DNA from: an uncultured Ruminococcus sp.
GTDB taxonomy: Bacteria > Bacillota > Clostridia > Oscillospirales > Acutalibacteraceae
Assembly (NCBI GenBank): GCA_946414115.1
Contig: CAMKNF010000024.1
Coordinates: 1 to 17,166 of the forward strand
Reading direction: 5' to 3'
Length of the DNA: 17,166 nucleotides
Shown here in pieces: positions 1 through 6,689 of this stretch; position 1 is the first letter of the stretch, and every line of letters starts with the position of its first letter. The notes beneath the pieces are model-generated. The model searched no databases and was not told the origin of the DNA. It worked only from the letters and a program-made list of their open reading frames with translations. The translations under genes and the position numbers were made by a program.

Positions 1-2
1 TC

Positions 3-119
3 GGAGAAATAAGCTGTGCTGTGGGATATAACGACCAGCTCCACTTCTCCAGAGCATTTAAAAACACATATGGCATTTCACCCCGTCAATGGCGTGATAA
101 ATGCAGATCTGATTATTGA
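3..119 (+). CDS. AraC-family transcriptional regulator, C-terminal end (partial, cut by window edge)
   Basis: The reading frame is open from base 3 to the stop at 117-119 and encodes 38 residues, beginning GEISCAVGYNDQLHFSRAFK. This is the second helix-turn-helix of the AraC/XylS DNA-binding domain: the pattern I-x-A-x-x-VGY-x-D-x-x-x-FSRAFK-x-x-x-G-x-SP-x-x-W/Y-R is clearly present, with YGISPRQWRD near the end. The rest of the gene lies to the left of the window, so its ligand and targets cannot be judged. The frame directly overlapped by this gene also carries a spurious ORF. No terminator follows; a truncated acetyltransferase begins within about 20 bases. The domain call is secure; whether the upstream part is intact is unknown. 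Confidence 0.85.
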   Translation, partial: GEISCAVGYNDQLHFSRAFKNTYGISPRQWRDKCRSDY

Positions 120-136
120 AATAAGGCATAGTTTAG

Positions 137-421
137 ACACCGCTGAACAAAAATCTCGTTGGCAGTCTTTATATTATTTTCACCGAAACGATGTACCAAA
201 TTGGCGTTGATGTACTTCCCGAATACAGACGAAAAGGTGTTGCTTCTGCATTGACAAGCAAATTATCTCTTGAAATCTTAAAGCTCGGCAAGGTGCCTTT
301 CTATTGCGCCGCTTGGTCTAATATCAAATCGGTACGCAATGCAATCAAAAGCGGCTTCTATCCTGCGTGGGCGGAATTAACTGCCAGAGAAATTGATTTT
401 GTAAACAATATAAATAAGTGA
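137..421 (+). pseudogene. GNAT-family N-acetyltransferase, N-terminally truncated remnant
   Basis: From about base 182 this frame encodes TMYQIGVDVLPEYRRKGVAS, the acetyl-CoA-binding motif A of GNAT acetyltransferases (V-x-P-x-x-R-x-x-G-x-A). It is followed by a plausible motif B region ending SNIKSVRNAIKSGFYPAWAE, where GNAT proteins have N-x-x-S-x-x-x-x-x-x-x-G-F. In-frame stops at 122-124 and 134-136 block extension upstream, and the first ATG (191) falls right before the core motif with no ribosome binding site. At most about 95 codons remain, against 150-280 in the family. The N-terminal part is missing, so this is probably a dead fragment, joined almost directly to the end of the AraC gene. 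It could be a very short active protein, but I consider that unlikely. Confidence 0.7.
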
Positions 422-455
422 ATATATCAGTGATTAACAAGAAGGAGAAAAGTTA

Positions 456-896
456 ATGCGATACGGCTCAATTTATTTGGTGGTTAAAGATTTTCATAAA
501 TCTCTTGATTTTTATGAAAAGCTCTTGGATATGAAGGTAAGTGCAAGAAACGGAGAACGCTTTGCAGTTTTCAATAACGACGGCTTGAACATTTGCCTTT
601 TTAACGGATATTATGATGCCGAACATCCTGAACAAATGGAAACAATAGGTTCATCGTATCCGATATACGATGATTCAGTAGCTATCGTAAACAGCGAAAA
701 TAACAGAAAAGTATTTATCAATTTAGGTGTGCCTGATTTACAGGAAGAATACGATAGAATTGTTAATTTAGGCATTGCGAGCGAATTAACGCCTATAAGA
801 TATCTGAATGTATTTTCTCCTTACTGGTATTTTACGTTTATGGATCCTGACGGAAATCCCATTGAGATAACAGGAGGATATCAGGAAGAAAATTGA
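456..896 (+). CDS. VOC-family (glyoxalase/bleomycin-resistance-like) protein
   Basis: A 146-residue protein with the paired beta-alpha-beta-beta-beta layout of the vicinal oxygen chelate fold. The first half carries SIYLVVKDFHKSLDFYEKLL near residues 5-24, and the second ends in WYFTFMDPDGNPIEI near residues 129-143, a typical closing strand whose Glu is the usual metal ligand. The histidine normally found early in the first strand is replaced (Tyr7 region), so metal binding may be incomplete. The family includes glyoxalases, dioxygenases and antibiotic-binding proteins, and no substrate can be assigned. The start is fixed by an AAGGAGA ribosome binding site at 442-448, seven bases upstream. 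The stop overlaps the leader of the next acetyltransferase gene, suggesting co-transcription. Confidence 0.85.
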   Translation: MRYGSIYLVVKDFHKSLDFYEKLLDMKVSARNGERFAVFNNDGLNICLFNGYYDAEHPEQMETIGSSYPIYDDSVAIVNSENNRKVFINLGVPDLQEEYDRIVNLGIASELTPIRYLNVFSPYWYFTFMDPDGNPIEITGGYQEEN

Positions 897-922
897 TTAT
901 TGATTTCAGGAGTGAATTTTAT

Positions 923-1483
923 ATGAAAAATCTCGGAACAGTAACACTTGAAACAGAAAGACTGATATTGCGTAAAACAAGGCAGAATGATGCTGAGCAT
1001 ATGTTCAGAAACTGGGCAAATGATGAGAGAGTAACCAAATATATGACTTGGCCGCCATATGAAAGCGTAGAGCAATTGGAAACTACATATCACAAATTTT
1101 TGTTGGATAATCAGGGGAAACCTGATTTTTATGACTGGAAGATAGAGCTGAAAGAAATCGGCGAGCCGATAGGTGCAATCGGCGTGGTACAACTCAGAGA
1201 GGATATCGAAGCCGCTACAATCGGATATTGTCTTGGTTATAATTGGTGGCACAAAGGCATAATGAGCGAAGCTTTTAAAGAAATAATCAGATTCTTGTTT
1301 GAAGATGTAGGCTTAAATCGTATTGAATCATATCATGATCCTCGCAATCCACACTCAGGAGATGTAATGAAGAAATGCGGATTACTATATGAAGGAACCG
1401 CAAGACAGGCTGGCAAAAATATGCAGGGCATTTGTGACAATGTGCATTACGCAATATTGAAAGAAGATTATTTTGCTGAATAA
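923..1483 (+). CDS. GNAT-family N-acetyltransferase, RimJ/RimL-like
   Basis: A 186-residue acetyltransferase of the Acetyltransf_3 (RimJ/RimL) type, which transfers the acetyl group of acetyl-CoA to an amino group. The N terminus TVTLETERLILRKTRQND is the classic opening strand. The middle holds IGYCLGYNWWHKGIMSEAF, with the G-x-x-W-x-x-x-G-x-x-x-EA acetyl-CoA loop. The late NPHSGDVMKKCGLLYEG segment matches the N-x-x-S-x-x-V-x-x-K-x-G-x-x-x-EG signature. The longer frame opens at 893, but the ATG at 923 has a CAGGAG site at 907-912 and gives the standard family N terminus, so I chose it. It lies 26 bases after the VOC gene and probably shares its transcript. The substrate (protein, antibiotic or small amine) cannot be told from sequence. 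Confidence 0.88.
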   Translation: MKNLGTVTLETERLILRKTRQNDAEHMFRNWANDERVTKYMTWPPYESVEQLETTYHKFLLDNQGKPDFYDWKIELKEIGEPIGAIGVVQLREDIEAATIGYCLGYNWWHKGIMSEAFKEIIRFLFEDVGLNRIESYHDPRNPHSGDVMKKCGLLYEGTARQAGKNMQGICDNVHYAILKEDYFAE

Positions 1484-1527
1484 AAATTGCGCTGTTGAAG
1501 GTTGCATATGGATAACTCCGAAGCTTA

Positions 1528-1683
1528 ATGAAAAAGTGGCAGAATACAGATAGTAGAAATATACTGCTTGATATTATCCACACAACCGAACACGAAGAAA
1601 CGCTTAAATCCACATTTCTTGGTGATCGGAAGAAAATAATTTCAATCAAAAGCGGAAATTTTGAAATTGATTTCGAATATTGA
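1528..1683 (+). CDS. Small unrecognised ORF, possible gene remnant
   Basis: A 51-codon open frame beginning MKKWQNTDSRNILLDIIHTT and ending in a charged, beta-like stretch (KIISIKSGNFEIDFEY). I do not recognise a family, and there is no convincing ribosome binding site before the ATG. An overlapping frame just upstream (to the TAG at about 1551) also reads like protein (WITPKLNEKVAEYR). Together these could be a longer gene broken by a frameshift. It lies 44 bases after the acetyltransferase stop. Equally it may be chance, so confidence is low. Confidence 0.2.
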   Translation: MKKWQNTDSRNILLDIIHTTEHEETLKSTFLGDRKKIISIKSGNFEIDFEY

Positions 1684-1822
1684 CAAAGAATTAGAGCGAA
1701 TATTTTTCAATCATTCATACTGTTTTACGGCATTACTCTTATTTTTCACACAATTATGACAACACTGTTGGCATCTTTTTACTTATTCTGTGTTAATTCC
1801 CGTGGGATGTACAACGATAATC
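1684..1822. other. Intergenic stretch with no recognisable feature
   Basis: This AT-rich segment, between the small remnant ORF and the promoter of the RecQ gene, holds no open frame of useful length. I see no strong hairpin or repeat in it. Confidence 0.5.
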
Positions 1823-1851
1823 TTGCAATCGCACGAAAATAGAGTTATACT
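1823..1851 (+). promoter_or_regulatory. Sigma-A-type promoter for the RecQ/DprA pair
   Basis: TTGCAA (1823-1828) and TATACT (1846-1851) are separated by exactly 17 bases. Each hexamer matches the TTGACA/TATAAT consensus in at least four positions. A start site near 1858 would leave a leader of about 65 bases before the helicase ATG at 1922, which has a TTAGAGG ribosome binding site at 1907-1913. This suggests the pair is expressed independently of the acetyltransferase genes upstream. Confidence 0.65.
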
Positions 1852-1921
1852 AAAATTTATAATGTTCAACGCATAATTAGAAAAGGATAAGCAAACTCAA
1901 AATGATTTAGAGGTATATACG

Positions 1922-4000
1922 ATGCAAGAGATACATTACAATCCGGATATTTATGCAAAATCAACAGAGATAATCAAAGCAATCTACGGCCCCAACGCTT
2001 CTTTCAGAGATGGACAATACGAAGCTATTGAGGCAACAATGACCCACAACCGTACCCTTGTTGTTCAGAGAACAGGATGGGGAAAAAGTCTTGTGTATTT
2101 TGTGTGCACAAAACTTATACGAGAACAGAAACGTGGTGTTACAATGGTTGTAAGTCCATTGCTGGTTTTGATGGAAAATCAGATCGACGCTGCCAAAAAA
2201 ATAGGACTTCGGTGTGATGTTTTGAACAGCACTGTAAAAGACAGACGGGATGATATTTTGACTTCTCTGGAGCAAGATGAGTTAGATTTAATCCTGGTAA
2301 CACCGGAATCGCTTTTCAGCGATGATGTTCAGAAGCGATTGAAAAATATCCGAATTGGACTATTTGTAATTGATGAAGCACATTGTATTTCAGACTGGGG
2401 TCATGATTTTCGTTTGGAATACGGCAAACTTAAAACAATCATCCAACAGCTTCCTCCTAATGTTCCGATACTTGCAACAACTGCAACTGCAAACGATCGT
2501 GTGGTGACTGATCTCCAAAGTCAGCTTGGTAACAATGTTTTCGTTTCCAGAGGACCATTAACGAGAGAATCACTATATATACAGGTTCTCAATAAGCCTG
2601 ACAGAATTGAACGCTATGCATGGATTTTAGAAAATATACCGAAGCTTGACGGAAGCGGAATCATTTACTGTCTCACGCAAAGAGATTGCGACTATCTGGC
2701 AGATTTCCTGAAAAAGAATGGTATATCTGCTGCAGCGTATTATTCACGAAAAGGTGAAGACGGTAGCAGAATCAACCGTGAAATAGAGGAGAATTTCAGA
2801 AACAACAAATTAAAGGTAATCGTTTCGACAATTAAGCTGGGAATGGGATATGATAAGGGCGGTATTGCGTTTGTTATCCATTATCAGATGCCGTCAAATA
2901 TTGTTTCTTATTATCAGCAAATCGGACGTGCGGGACGTAACCTTGACAGGGCATATATTTTTCTTATGTACGGAAAAGAAGACGAGGAAATTTTGAATTA
3001 TTTTATTAATACGGCTTTTCCTACCGAGCAGGAAACTGATAGTATTGTGCAATACATAGGTAGTAATGACGGAGTTAAAGAAAGCGAAATTATCTCGACA
3101 TTGAATATACGCAGTACAAGGATAAAAAAAGCGTTATCTTTTCTTCAGAATGACGGCTTTATCAGAAAAGATAAAAGCTATTACTATTTGACCCCTAAAA
3201 AATTTGTATATGATAGAGAGCATTATGAAACGGTAACCGATATACGCAGACAAGAAGTGGAACAGATGAAACGTCTTGTAGGAACACAGGAATGCTATAG
3301 TCGATATATCGTTTCTTGTTTGGACGATAAAACTGCTCATAACTGTGGGCACTGTGCTAACTGTCTTGGTAAAGAATTTTTACCTTCTGCGGTTTCCTCA
3401 AAATTTATACATATAGCAGAAGAATTTGTTAATAAAATGATTATTCCGATTGAACCAAGGAAAAAGTGGGTAAGTTCCAATGTGACAAAAGCATCAAAAA
3501 TTTCACATATTAATCAGCAGGGTTTTTGCATCTCAAAGTATGGTGATGCCGGTTACGGTGAATTGGTAAAACAAGGAAAATACTCGAAGAAAATGCGTTT
3601 TTGTGATGAGCTGGTCGGAAAAAGCGTTGATATATTGAGACCTTTTATACGAGAACATAAAATTACTCATATTTGCTGTGTTCCGTCTCTCCGCAGCGAA
3701 CTTATAAAAGACTTTGCAGCACGGGTAGCTGAATCACTGAAACTTGACTTTGCGGATATTCTGGAGAAAACACCTGCAAAGCAGCAAAAGGAAATGGAAA
3801 ACAGTGCCCACCAGTGCGCAAATGCATATCAGTCATTTTTTGTGAAAGAAAATGTAACTGTACCACGCAATATTCTCTTGATTGATGATGTTGTGGATTC
3901 GAGATGGACATTCACCGTTTGCGGATACAGGCTGATGGAAGCAGGTGCGGAAAATATTTATCCATTTGCACTTGCCGACAGCAGTAACAGGGAGGATTAA
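1922..4000 (+). CDS. recQ: RecQ-family DNA helicase with C-terminal phosphoribosyltransferase domain
   Basis: A 692-residue protein. Visible RecQ motifs in order: FRDGQ (28-32, motif 0), RTGWGKS (50-56, Walker A), VSPLLVLMENQ (77-87), DEAH with CISDWGHDFR (151-164, Walker B plus aromatic-rich loop), ATTATA (185-190), STIKLGMGYDK (302-312) and QQIGRAGR (332-339). The zinc module is complete: Cys458, 475, 478 and 481, with the same 17-residue first gap I recall for E. coli RecQ. A winged-helix-like segment lies around 383-425. HRDC is absent. Instead residues about 515-692 form a phosphoribosyltransferase-like domain with LLIDDVVDSRWT (652-663). There the usual T-T-G-x-T of the PRPP loop reads D-S-R-W-T, so catalysis is uncertain. 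It should unwind DNA 3'-5' with ATP. It is tightly linked to the DprA-like gene one base downstream, which suggests a joint single-strand DNA task. Confidence 0.92.
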   Translation: MQEIHYNPDIYAKSTEIIKAIYGPNASFRDGQYEAIEATMTHNRTLVVQRTGWGKSLVYFVCTKLIREQKRGVTMVVSPLLVLMENQIDAAKKIGLRCDVLNSTVKDRRDDILTSLEQDELDLILVTPESLFSDDVQKRLKNIRIGLFVIDEAHCISDWGHDFRLEYGKLKTIIQQLPPNVPILATTATANDRVVTDLQSQLGNNVFVSRGPLTRESLYIQVLNKPDRIERYAWILENIPKLDGSGIIYCLTQRDCDYLADFLKKNGISAAAYYSRKGEDGSRINREIEENFRNNKLKVIVSTIKLGMGYDKGGIAFVIHYQMPSNIVSYYQQIGRAGRNLDRAYIFLMYGKEDEEILNYFINTAFPTEQETDSIVQYIGSNDGVKESEIISTLNIRSTRIKKALSFLQNDGFIRKDKSYYYLTPKKFVYDREHYETVTDIRRQEVEQMKRLVGTQECYSRYIVSCLDDKTAHNCGHCANCLGKEFLPSAVSSKFIHIAEEFVNKMIIPIEPRKKWVSSNVTKASKISHINQQGFCISKYGDAGYGELVKQGKYSKKMRFCDELVGKSVDILRPFIREHKITHICCVPSLRSELIKDFAARVAESLKLDFADILEKTPAKQQKEMENSAHQCANAYQSFFVKENVTVPRNILLIDDVVDSRWTFTVCGYRLMEAGAENIYPFALADSSNRED

Positions 4001-4001
4001 T

Positions 4002-4958
4002 ATGAATCAGGATTCAAATGCAATTTTAACACTATGCAGCCATATCTGTGTCGGCGAAGGGGTTCAACCTCTTGAACCTAAGGAATACAGCGAGCTTGCA
4101 CAAAAACTGATTTTGGCAGAAAAAACTCCAAAAGACCTTTTCGACTTTTCGACCGATGACTTTAAGTCCATACTTGATTTCAATACAGAGCAAATTGCAC
4201 GTGTTGTTCGGTTGCTGGACAGAAATGCCAGTCTGAGTTTTGAGCTTTCGCAATATCAGAATATGGGTATAGAAACAGTCACAAGAGCAGACATAAACTA
4301 TCCCAAAAAGCTCAAAAAAATACTTTCAAAAACTTGCCCTCCAATATTTTATTATGCGGGTGATTTATCACTACTTGAACGACAATACATAGGATATGTA
4401 GGAGCCAGAACAGTTACAACCGAAGACGTTAATTTTACCATACAGGCAGTCAGAAAAACAGTTTCTCAGGGATATGGTGTTGTTTCAGGCGGAGCAAAAG
4501 GCATTGATACAATTTCCGGAAAAGAGGCACTGCTTAACAACGGTTTTACCGTAGAATATTTGTCCGATTCGCTGCTAAAGAAGCTAAAGAAGAGCGATGT
4601 GGTCAAAAACATTCAGCAAGGAAAGCTTCTGCTGATGTCCGTTTCAAAGCCGGATGCCGGATTTAATGTCGGTATGGCAATGATGAGAAACCGATATATT
4701 TACGCCCAGTCCATAGGTACGGTGATAATTCATTCTGATTTGAATAAAGGCGGAACATGGAACGGTGCAAATGAAAATCTGAAGAATGGTTGGTGTACCA
4801 CTCTGTGTTGGGATCATCCCTATCCGGGAAACCAAGCACTGATCAAAAACGGTGCTGTTCCTATCAGTGAAGATTGGGATGGGATAATCCCTGAACAGAT
4901 TTCCAAACCCGGCACAGAAGAAAAATATGTGCAAGCCTCTTTGTTTGATATGATATAA
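4002..4958 (+). CDS. DprA/Smf-like DNA-processing protein paired with RecQ-PRTase
   Basis: A 318-residue protein with the DprA Rossmann-like core. Motifs: PPIFYYAGDLSLL (113-125), YVGART (132-137, in place of the usual G-S-R), SGGAKGID (162-169), MMRNRYIYAQS (227-237, the R-N-R motif linked to single-stranded DNA binding in DprA) and KGGTWNGANENL (249-260). An N-terminal helical region of about 90 residues precedes the core; no C-terminal winged helix is evident. The long frame opens at 3945 inside the helicase gene. The ATG at 4002, with GGAGG at 3991-3995 overlapping the helicase stop, is clearly the start and implies translational coupling. Housekeeping DprA loads RecA on incoming DNA; this copy's coupling to a helicase rather than topA or rnhB suggests a specialised role, possibly defence or mobile-DNA handling (inference). 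Confidence 0.88.
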   Translation: MNQDSNAILTLCSHICVGEGVQPLEPKEYSELAQKLILAEKTPKDLFDFSTDDFKSILDFNTEQIARVVRLLDRNASLSFELSQYQNMGIETVTRADINYPKKLKKILSKTCPPIFYYAGDLSLLERQYIGYVGARTVTTEDVNFTIQAVRKTVSQGYGVVSGGAKGIDTISGKEALLNNGFTVEYLSDSLLKKLKKSDVVKNIQQGKLLLMSVSKPDAGFNVGMAMMRNRYIYAQSIGTVIIHSDLNKGGTWNGANENLKNGWCTTLCWDHPYPGNQALIKNGAVPISEDWDGIIPEQISKPGTEEKYVQASLFDMI

Positions 4959-5004
4959 ACAAGCCTTGATAGGTGAGCACCTCTGTAACCACGCTGCTCG
5001 TTGA

Positions 5005-5023
5005 TACAATGCACGGCGTTGTA
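5005..5023. other. Hairpin between convergent genes (weak terminator candidate)
   Basis: TACAATGC (5005-5012) and GCGTTGTA (5016-5023) pair over eight positions with one G-T wobble around a three-base loop. It sits between the ends of the DprA-like gene and the exonuclease gene, where a shared terminator would be expected. No T-run follows on either strand, so termination is only a guess. Confidence 0.3.
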
Positions 5024-5037
5024 TGTCCCGATTCACA

Positions 5038-5814
5038 TCAGACTTTATTCTCTACAATCCAATTATAGCCAAAATACTGCTTGGATTTTTCAGCGGCATT
5101 TTTAATTCTGTTACAAATTTTGCTTTTGGTTTTTTCGTTGACTAAATCGCCAATACTTAATTGGTCTGCTATCACCCAATCTGCCGCCTTGCCGTATGAA
5201 GCAAATTCCTTCTTAATATTGCCTCTTTCTGCCGTTATCAGCTTTTTAATCTTAGGCTTATTATTTTCCGACTTATATTCAGGAAACGGACATTCTTTGA
5301 CAACTTCATTTACCGAATTTTCGTAAACTTCTTTTAAATATATTGCATCCTCAAGTGAATTGTGATTCTGAATTATAGTTTCACCACGATAGTATTCAAC
5401 AACCTTTTTTAAAGCTATTGAGCGATTTATTCCGAAATGCTCTCTGATTGAAGCTGAATAATCTTTTAAATTGCTTTTTATCAGGCTTAATCCGCACTGC
5501 CCGTAAAAGTCTGTAATATTATGCTTTAAAGTTGAATTAATAAATCCGTCGTCGCAATCGCCGTAACAGAAAAACTCCGGCTTTTCCGTTTTATCCACCC
5601 ATTCGTAAAATTCCGAAAATACCTTATCGGCACTTGGCGCACAGTCAAGCTCTTCATATGTAATTCCCGTCAGGGTTGTAATGAAATCCGTTATTTTTTT
5701 AGCCTTTTTCGGCTGAACGAGTGAATAAAACTGTTCGCCGTTTTCGCTGACGCACCCCACCGATATTATTTCATTTGAAAACTGCATTGCCTCAAAATCA
5801 ATAAAATACTTCAT
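5038..5814 (-). CDS. DEDDh-type 3'-5' exonuclease with C-terminal HTH/NUMOD-like domain
   Basis: A 258-residue protein. Residues 1-170 form a DnaQ/RNase T-like exonuclease: FIDFEA (4-9, Asp6 and Glu8), YGDCDDGF (84-91, taking the place of the usual W-G-x-x-D) and HNSLED (151-156, the H-x4-D end of the DEDDh site). All metal-binding acidic residues therefore look present. This family removes nucleotides from 3' ends of DNA or RNA. Residues about 200-258 (FASYGKAADWVI through GYNWIVE) resemble the small helix-turn-helix modules attached to nucleases (NUMOD/IENR type), a tentative match by eye. The ATG is preceded by AAAAGGA at 5823-5829 and a strong promoter. It converges on the RecQ/DprA pair; whether it belongs with that pair is open. 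Confidence 0.82.
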   Translation of the reverse strand: MKYFIDFEAMQFSNEIISVGCVSENGEQFYSLVQPKKAKKITDFITTLTGITYEELDCAPSADKVFSEFYEWVDKTEKPEFFCYGDCDDGFINSTLKHNITDFYGQCGLSLIKSNLKDYSASIREHFGINRSIALKKVVEYYRGETIIQNHNSLEDAIYLKEVYENSVNEVVKECPFPEYKSENNKPKIKKLITAERGNIKKEFASYGKAADWVIADQLSIGDLVNEKTKSKICNRIKNAAEKSKQYFGYNWIVENKV

Positions 5815-5873
5815 ATTATCTATCCTTTTTACTTTTTAAAGCTAATCGCCAATAATTGCGCATTTACATAATC

Positions 5874-5902
5874 ATTATGCATCTGTTTTTTATCTCTGTC
5901 AA
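5874..5902 (-). promoter_or_regulatory. Strong sigma-A-type promoter for the exonuclease gene
   Basis: On the minus strand a perfect TTGACA (5902-5897) and CATAAT (5879-5874) are separated by 17 bases. A transcript starting near 5867 would have a leader of about 50 bases ahead of the exonuclease ATG. This is the best promoter match in the window. Confidence 0.75.
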
Positions 5903-5950
5903 GAAAAGTGTTTGCAGTTTTTTATTTTTAATTTGTATTAACTATACTAA

Positions 5951-5956
5951 TATAAT
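5951..5956 (+). promoter_or_regulatory. Possible -10 element for the membrane-protein gene
   Basis: A perfect TATAAT lies about 50 bases before the membrane-protein ATG, divergent from the exonuclease promoter. The hexamer at the right distance upstream is TTAATT, a poor -35 match, so the call is tentative. Confidence 0.35.
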
Positions 5957-6004
5957 GTGGTAAAATCAAATTGAAAGATAACATTGAAAAAGAGGTGTTC
6001 AGAT

Positions 6005-6403
6005 ATGAAAAAATATTTTCTTCAATCAAAAATATGGACTTCGCTGTACATTGTAACTCTCATACTTAATTACATTCTGATTTTATTTTCCGTTTTGTTC
6101 TATCGTGGAGGAAGTCCTCTGATAGAGCCTGTTCTTCTGATATCACAAGGCATTTTAACTATTATTAACTGCATAGTTTCTCGAAATCAAATTCAATTCG
6201 CAATACTTGCGGCAAATCTGTTAGCTTCAACAATTGTTGCAAATATTGTCGCTACACTGTTGTATTATCATAACATCAGTGCAGATGACGGAACGCTTCT
6301 TGTCGGACGGTGGGAAGTGATAATAGGCTGTATTTATGTTGCAATAATTTCCGGTATTGCGTTATTAATAAAAAATCTGATATTAAAACTAATCCACAAA
6401 TAA
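6005..6403 (+). CDS. Small four-helix integral membrane protein, unknown function
   Basis: A 132-residue protein that I do not recognise as a named family. After a short basic start (MKKYFLQSKIW) there are four hydrophobic segments: roughly residues 12-33, 39-58, 63-86 and 103-128. They are joined by short loops, the largest being a polar loop near HNISADDGTLLVGRWE. The end is basic (KNLILKLIHK). By the positive-inside rule both termini would be cytoplasmic. A TTG at 5984 could extend the frame, but the ATG at 6005 has AGAGGTG at 5991-5997 with seven-base spacing and is preferred. The gene stands alone between its own possible promoter and a strong terminator. No transport or enzyme motif is visible. 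Confidence 0.75.
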   Translation: MKKYFLQSKIWTSLYIVTLILNYILILFSVLFYRGGSPLIEPVLLISQGILTIINCIVSRNQIQFAILAANLLASTIVANIVATLLYYHNISADDGTLLVGRWEVIIGCIYVAIISGIALLIKNLILKLIHK

Positions 6404-6409
6404 ACAATT

Positions 6410-6455
6410 ACAGGCATATACACTTTGCAAAAGCTTGATGTATATGCCTGTTTTT
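6410..6455 (+). terminator. Intrinsic terminator after the membrane-protein gene
   Basis: A perfect 13-base stem, ACAGGCATATACA (6410-6422) with TGTATATGCCTGT (6439-6451), encloses a 16-base loop and runs straight into a T-run (6451-6455). It begins seven bases after the stop codon of the membrane-protein gene. Confidence 0.85.
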
Positions 6456-6481
6456 ATGCGATAAAGTAAACGGTGCGTTTA

Positions 6482-6510
6482 TTGTGTAAAGCAAAAATTT
6501 GTACTATAAT
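6482..6510 (+). promoter_or_regulatory. Sigma-A-type promoter ahead of a truncated XRE regulator
   Basis: TTGTGT (6482-6487) and a perfect TATAAT (6505-6510) are 17 bases apart. A GGGAGG ribosome binding site (6519-6524) and the ATG at 6533 follow at normal distances. The expression signals of this regulator gene thus survive although the coding part does not. Confidence 0.65.
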
Positions 6511-6532
6511 CTATTTATGGGAGGTAGAATGA

Positions 6533-6616
6533 ATGGATATCGTGAAAATAGGTCAGCTTATTCTAAAACTTCGCAAGGAAAAGAATATGACTCAGCTACA
6601 GCTTGCCGATTTGGTA
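6533..6616 (+). pseudogene. XRE-family HTH regulator, N-terminal stub
   Basis: The first 28 codons read MDIVKIGQLILKLRKEKNMT followed by QLQLADLV, a textbook start of an XRE/Cro-C1-type helix-turn-helix domain, where the turn and recognition helix should come next. After this the frame continues with unrelated, low-quality sequence that runs antisense through the sigF gene to a stop at 6799. The regulator is therefore cut off inside its DNA-binding domain, although its promoter and ribosome binding site look intact. It is best read as a gene remnant left by recombination or deletion next to the sporulation operon. A functional micro-protein is possible but unsupported. Confidence 0.7.
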
Positions 6617-6652
6617 CTGCACACGCCACGGCTTGTTTTATCAGAACCTATG

Positions 6653-6689
6653 AAAACAGCACTCTCAATTACGAGGGTGCTGTTTTTTT
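6653..6689. terminator. Bidirectional intrinsic terminator downstream of sigF
   Basis: AAAACAGCAC-T-CTC (6653-6666) pairs with GAG-G-GTGCTGTTTT (6673-6686) around the loop AATTAC, a 14-pair stem with one T-G wobble. On the + strand it is followed by T6683-6689. On the minus strand it begins right at the sigF stop codon and ends in TTTTC, so it can end the spoIIA operon as well as transcripts from the XRE stub promoter. Confidence 0.75.

Noticed and set aside
16..210. Open frame of 64 codons starting at base 16
   Set aside because: It overlaps the AraC tail in another frame and encodes no recognisable motif; the AraC frame explains the region.
4959..5037. Minus-strand frames reading through the gap between the DprA-like gene and the exonuclease
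   Set aside because: They are antisense to the DprA-like gene, and their translations show no family features.
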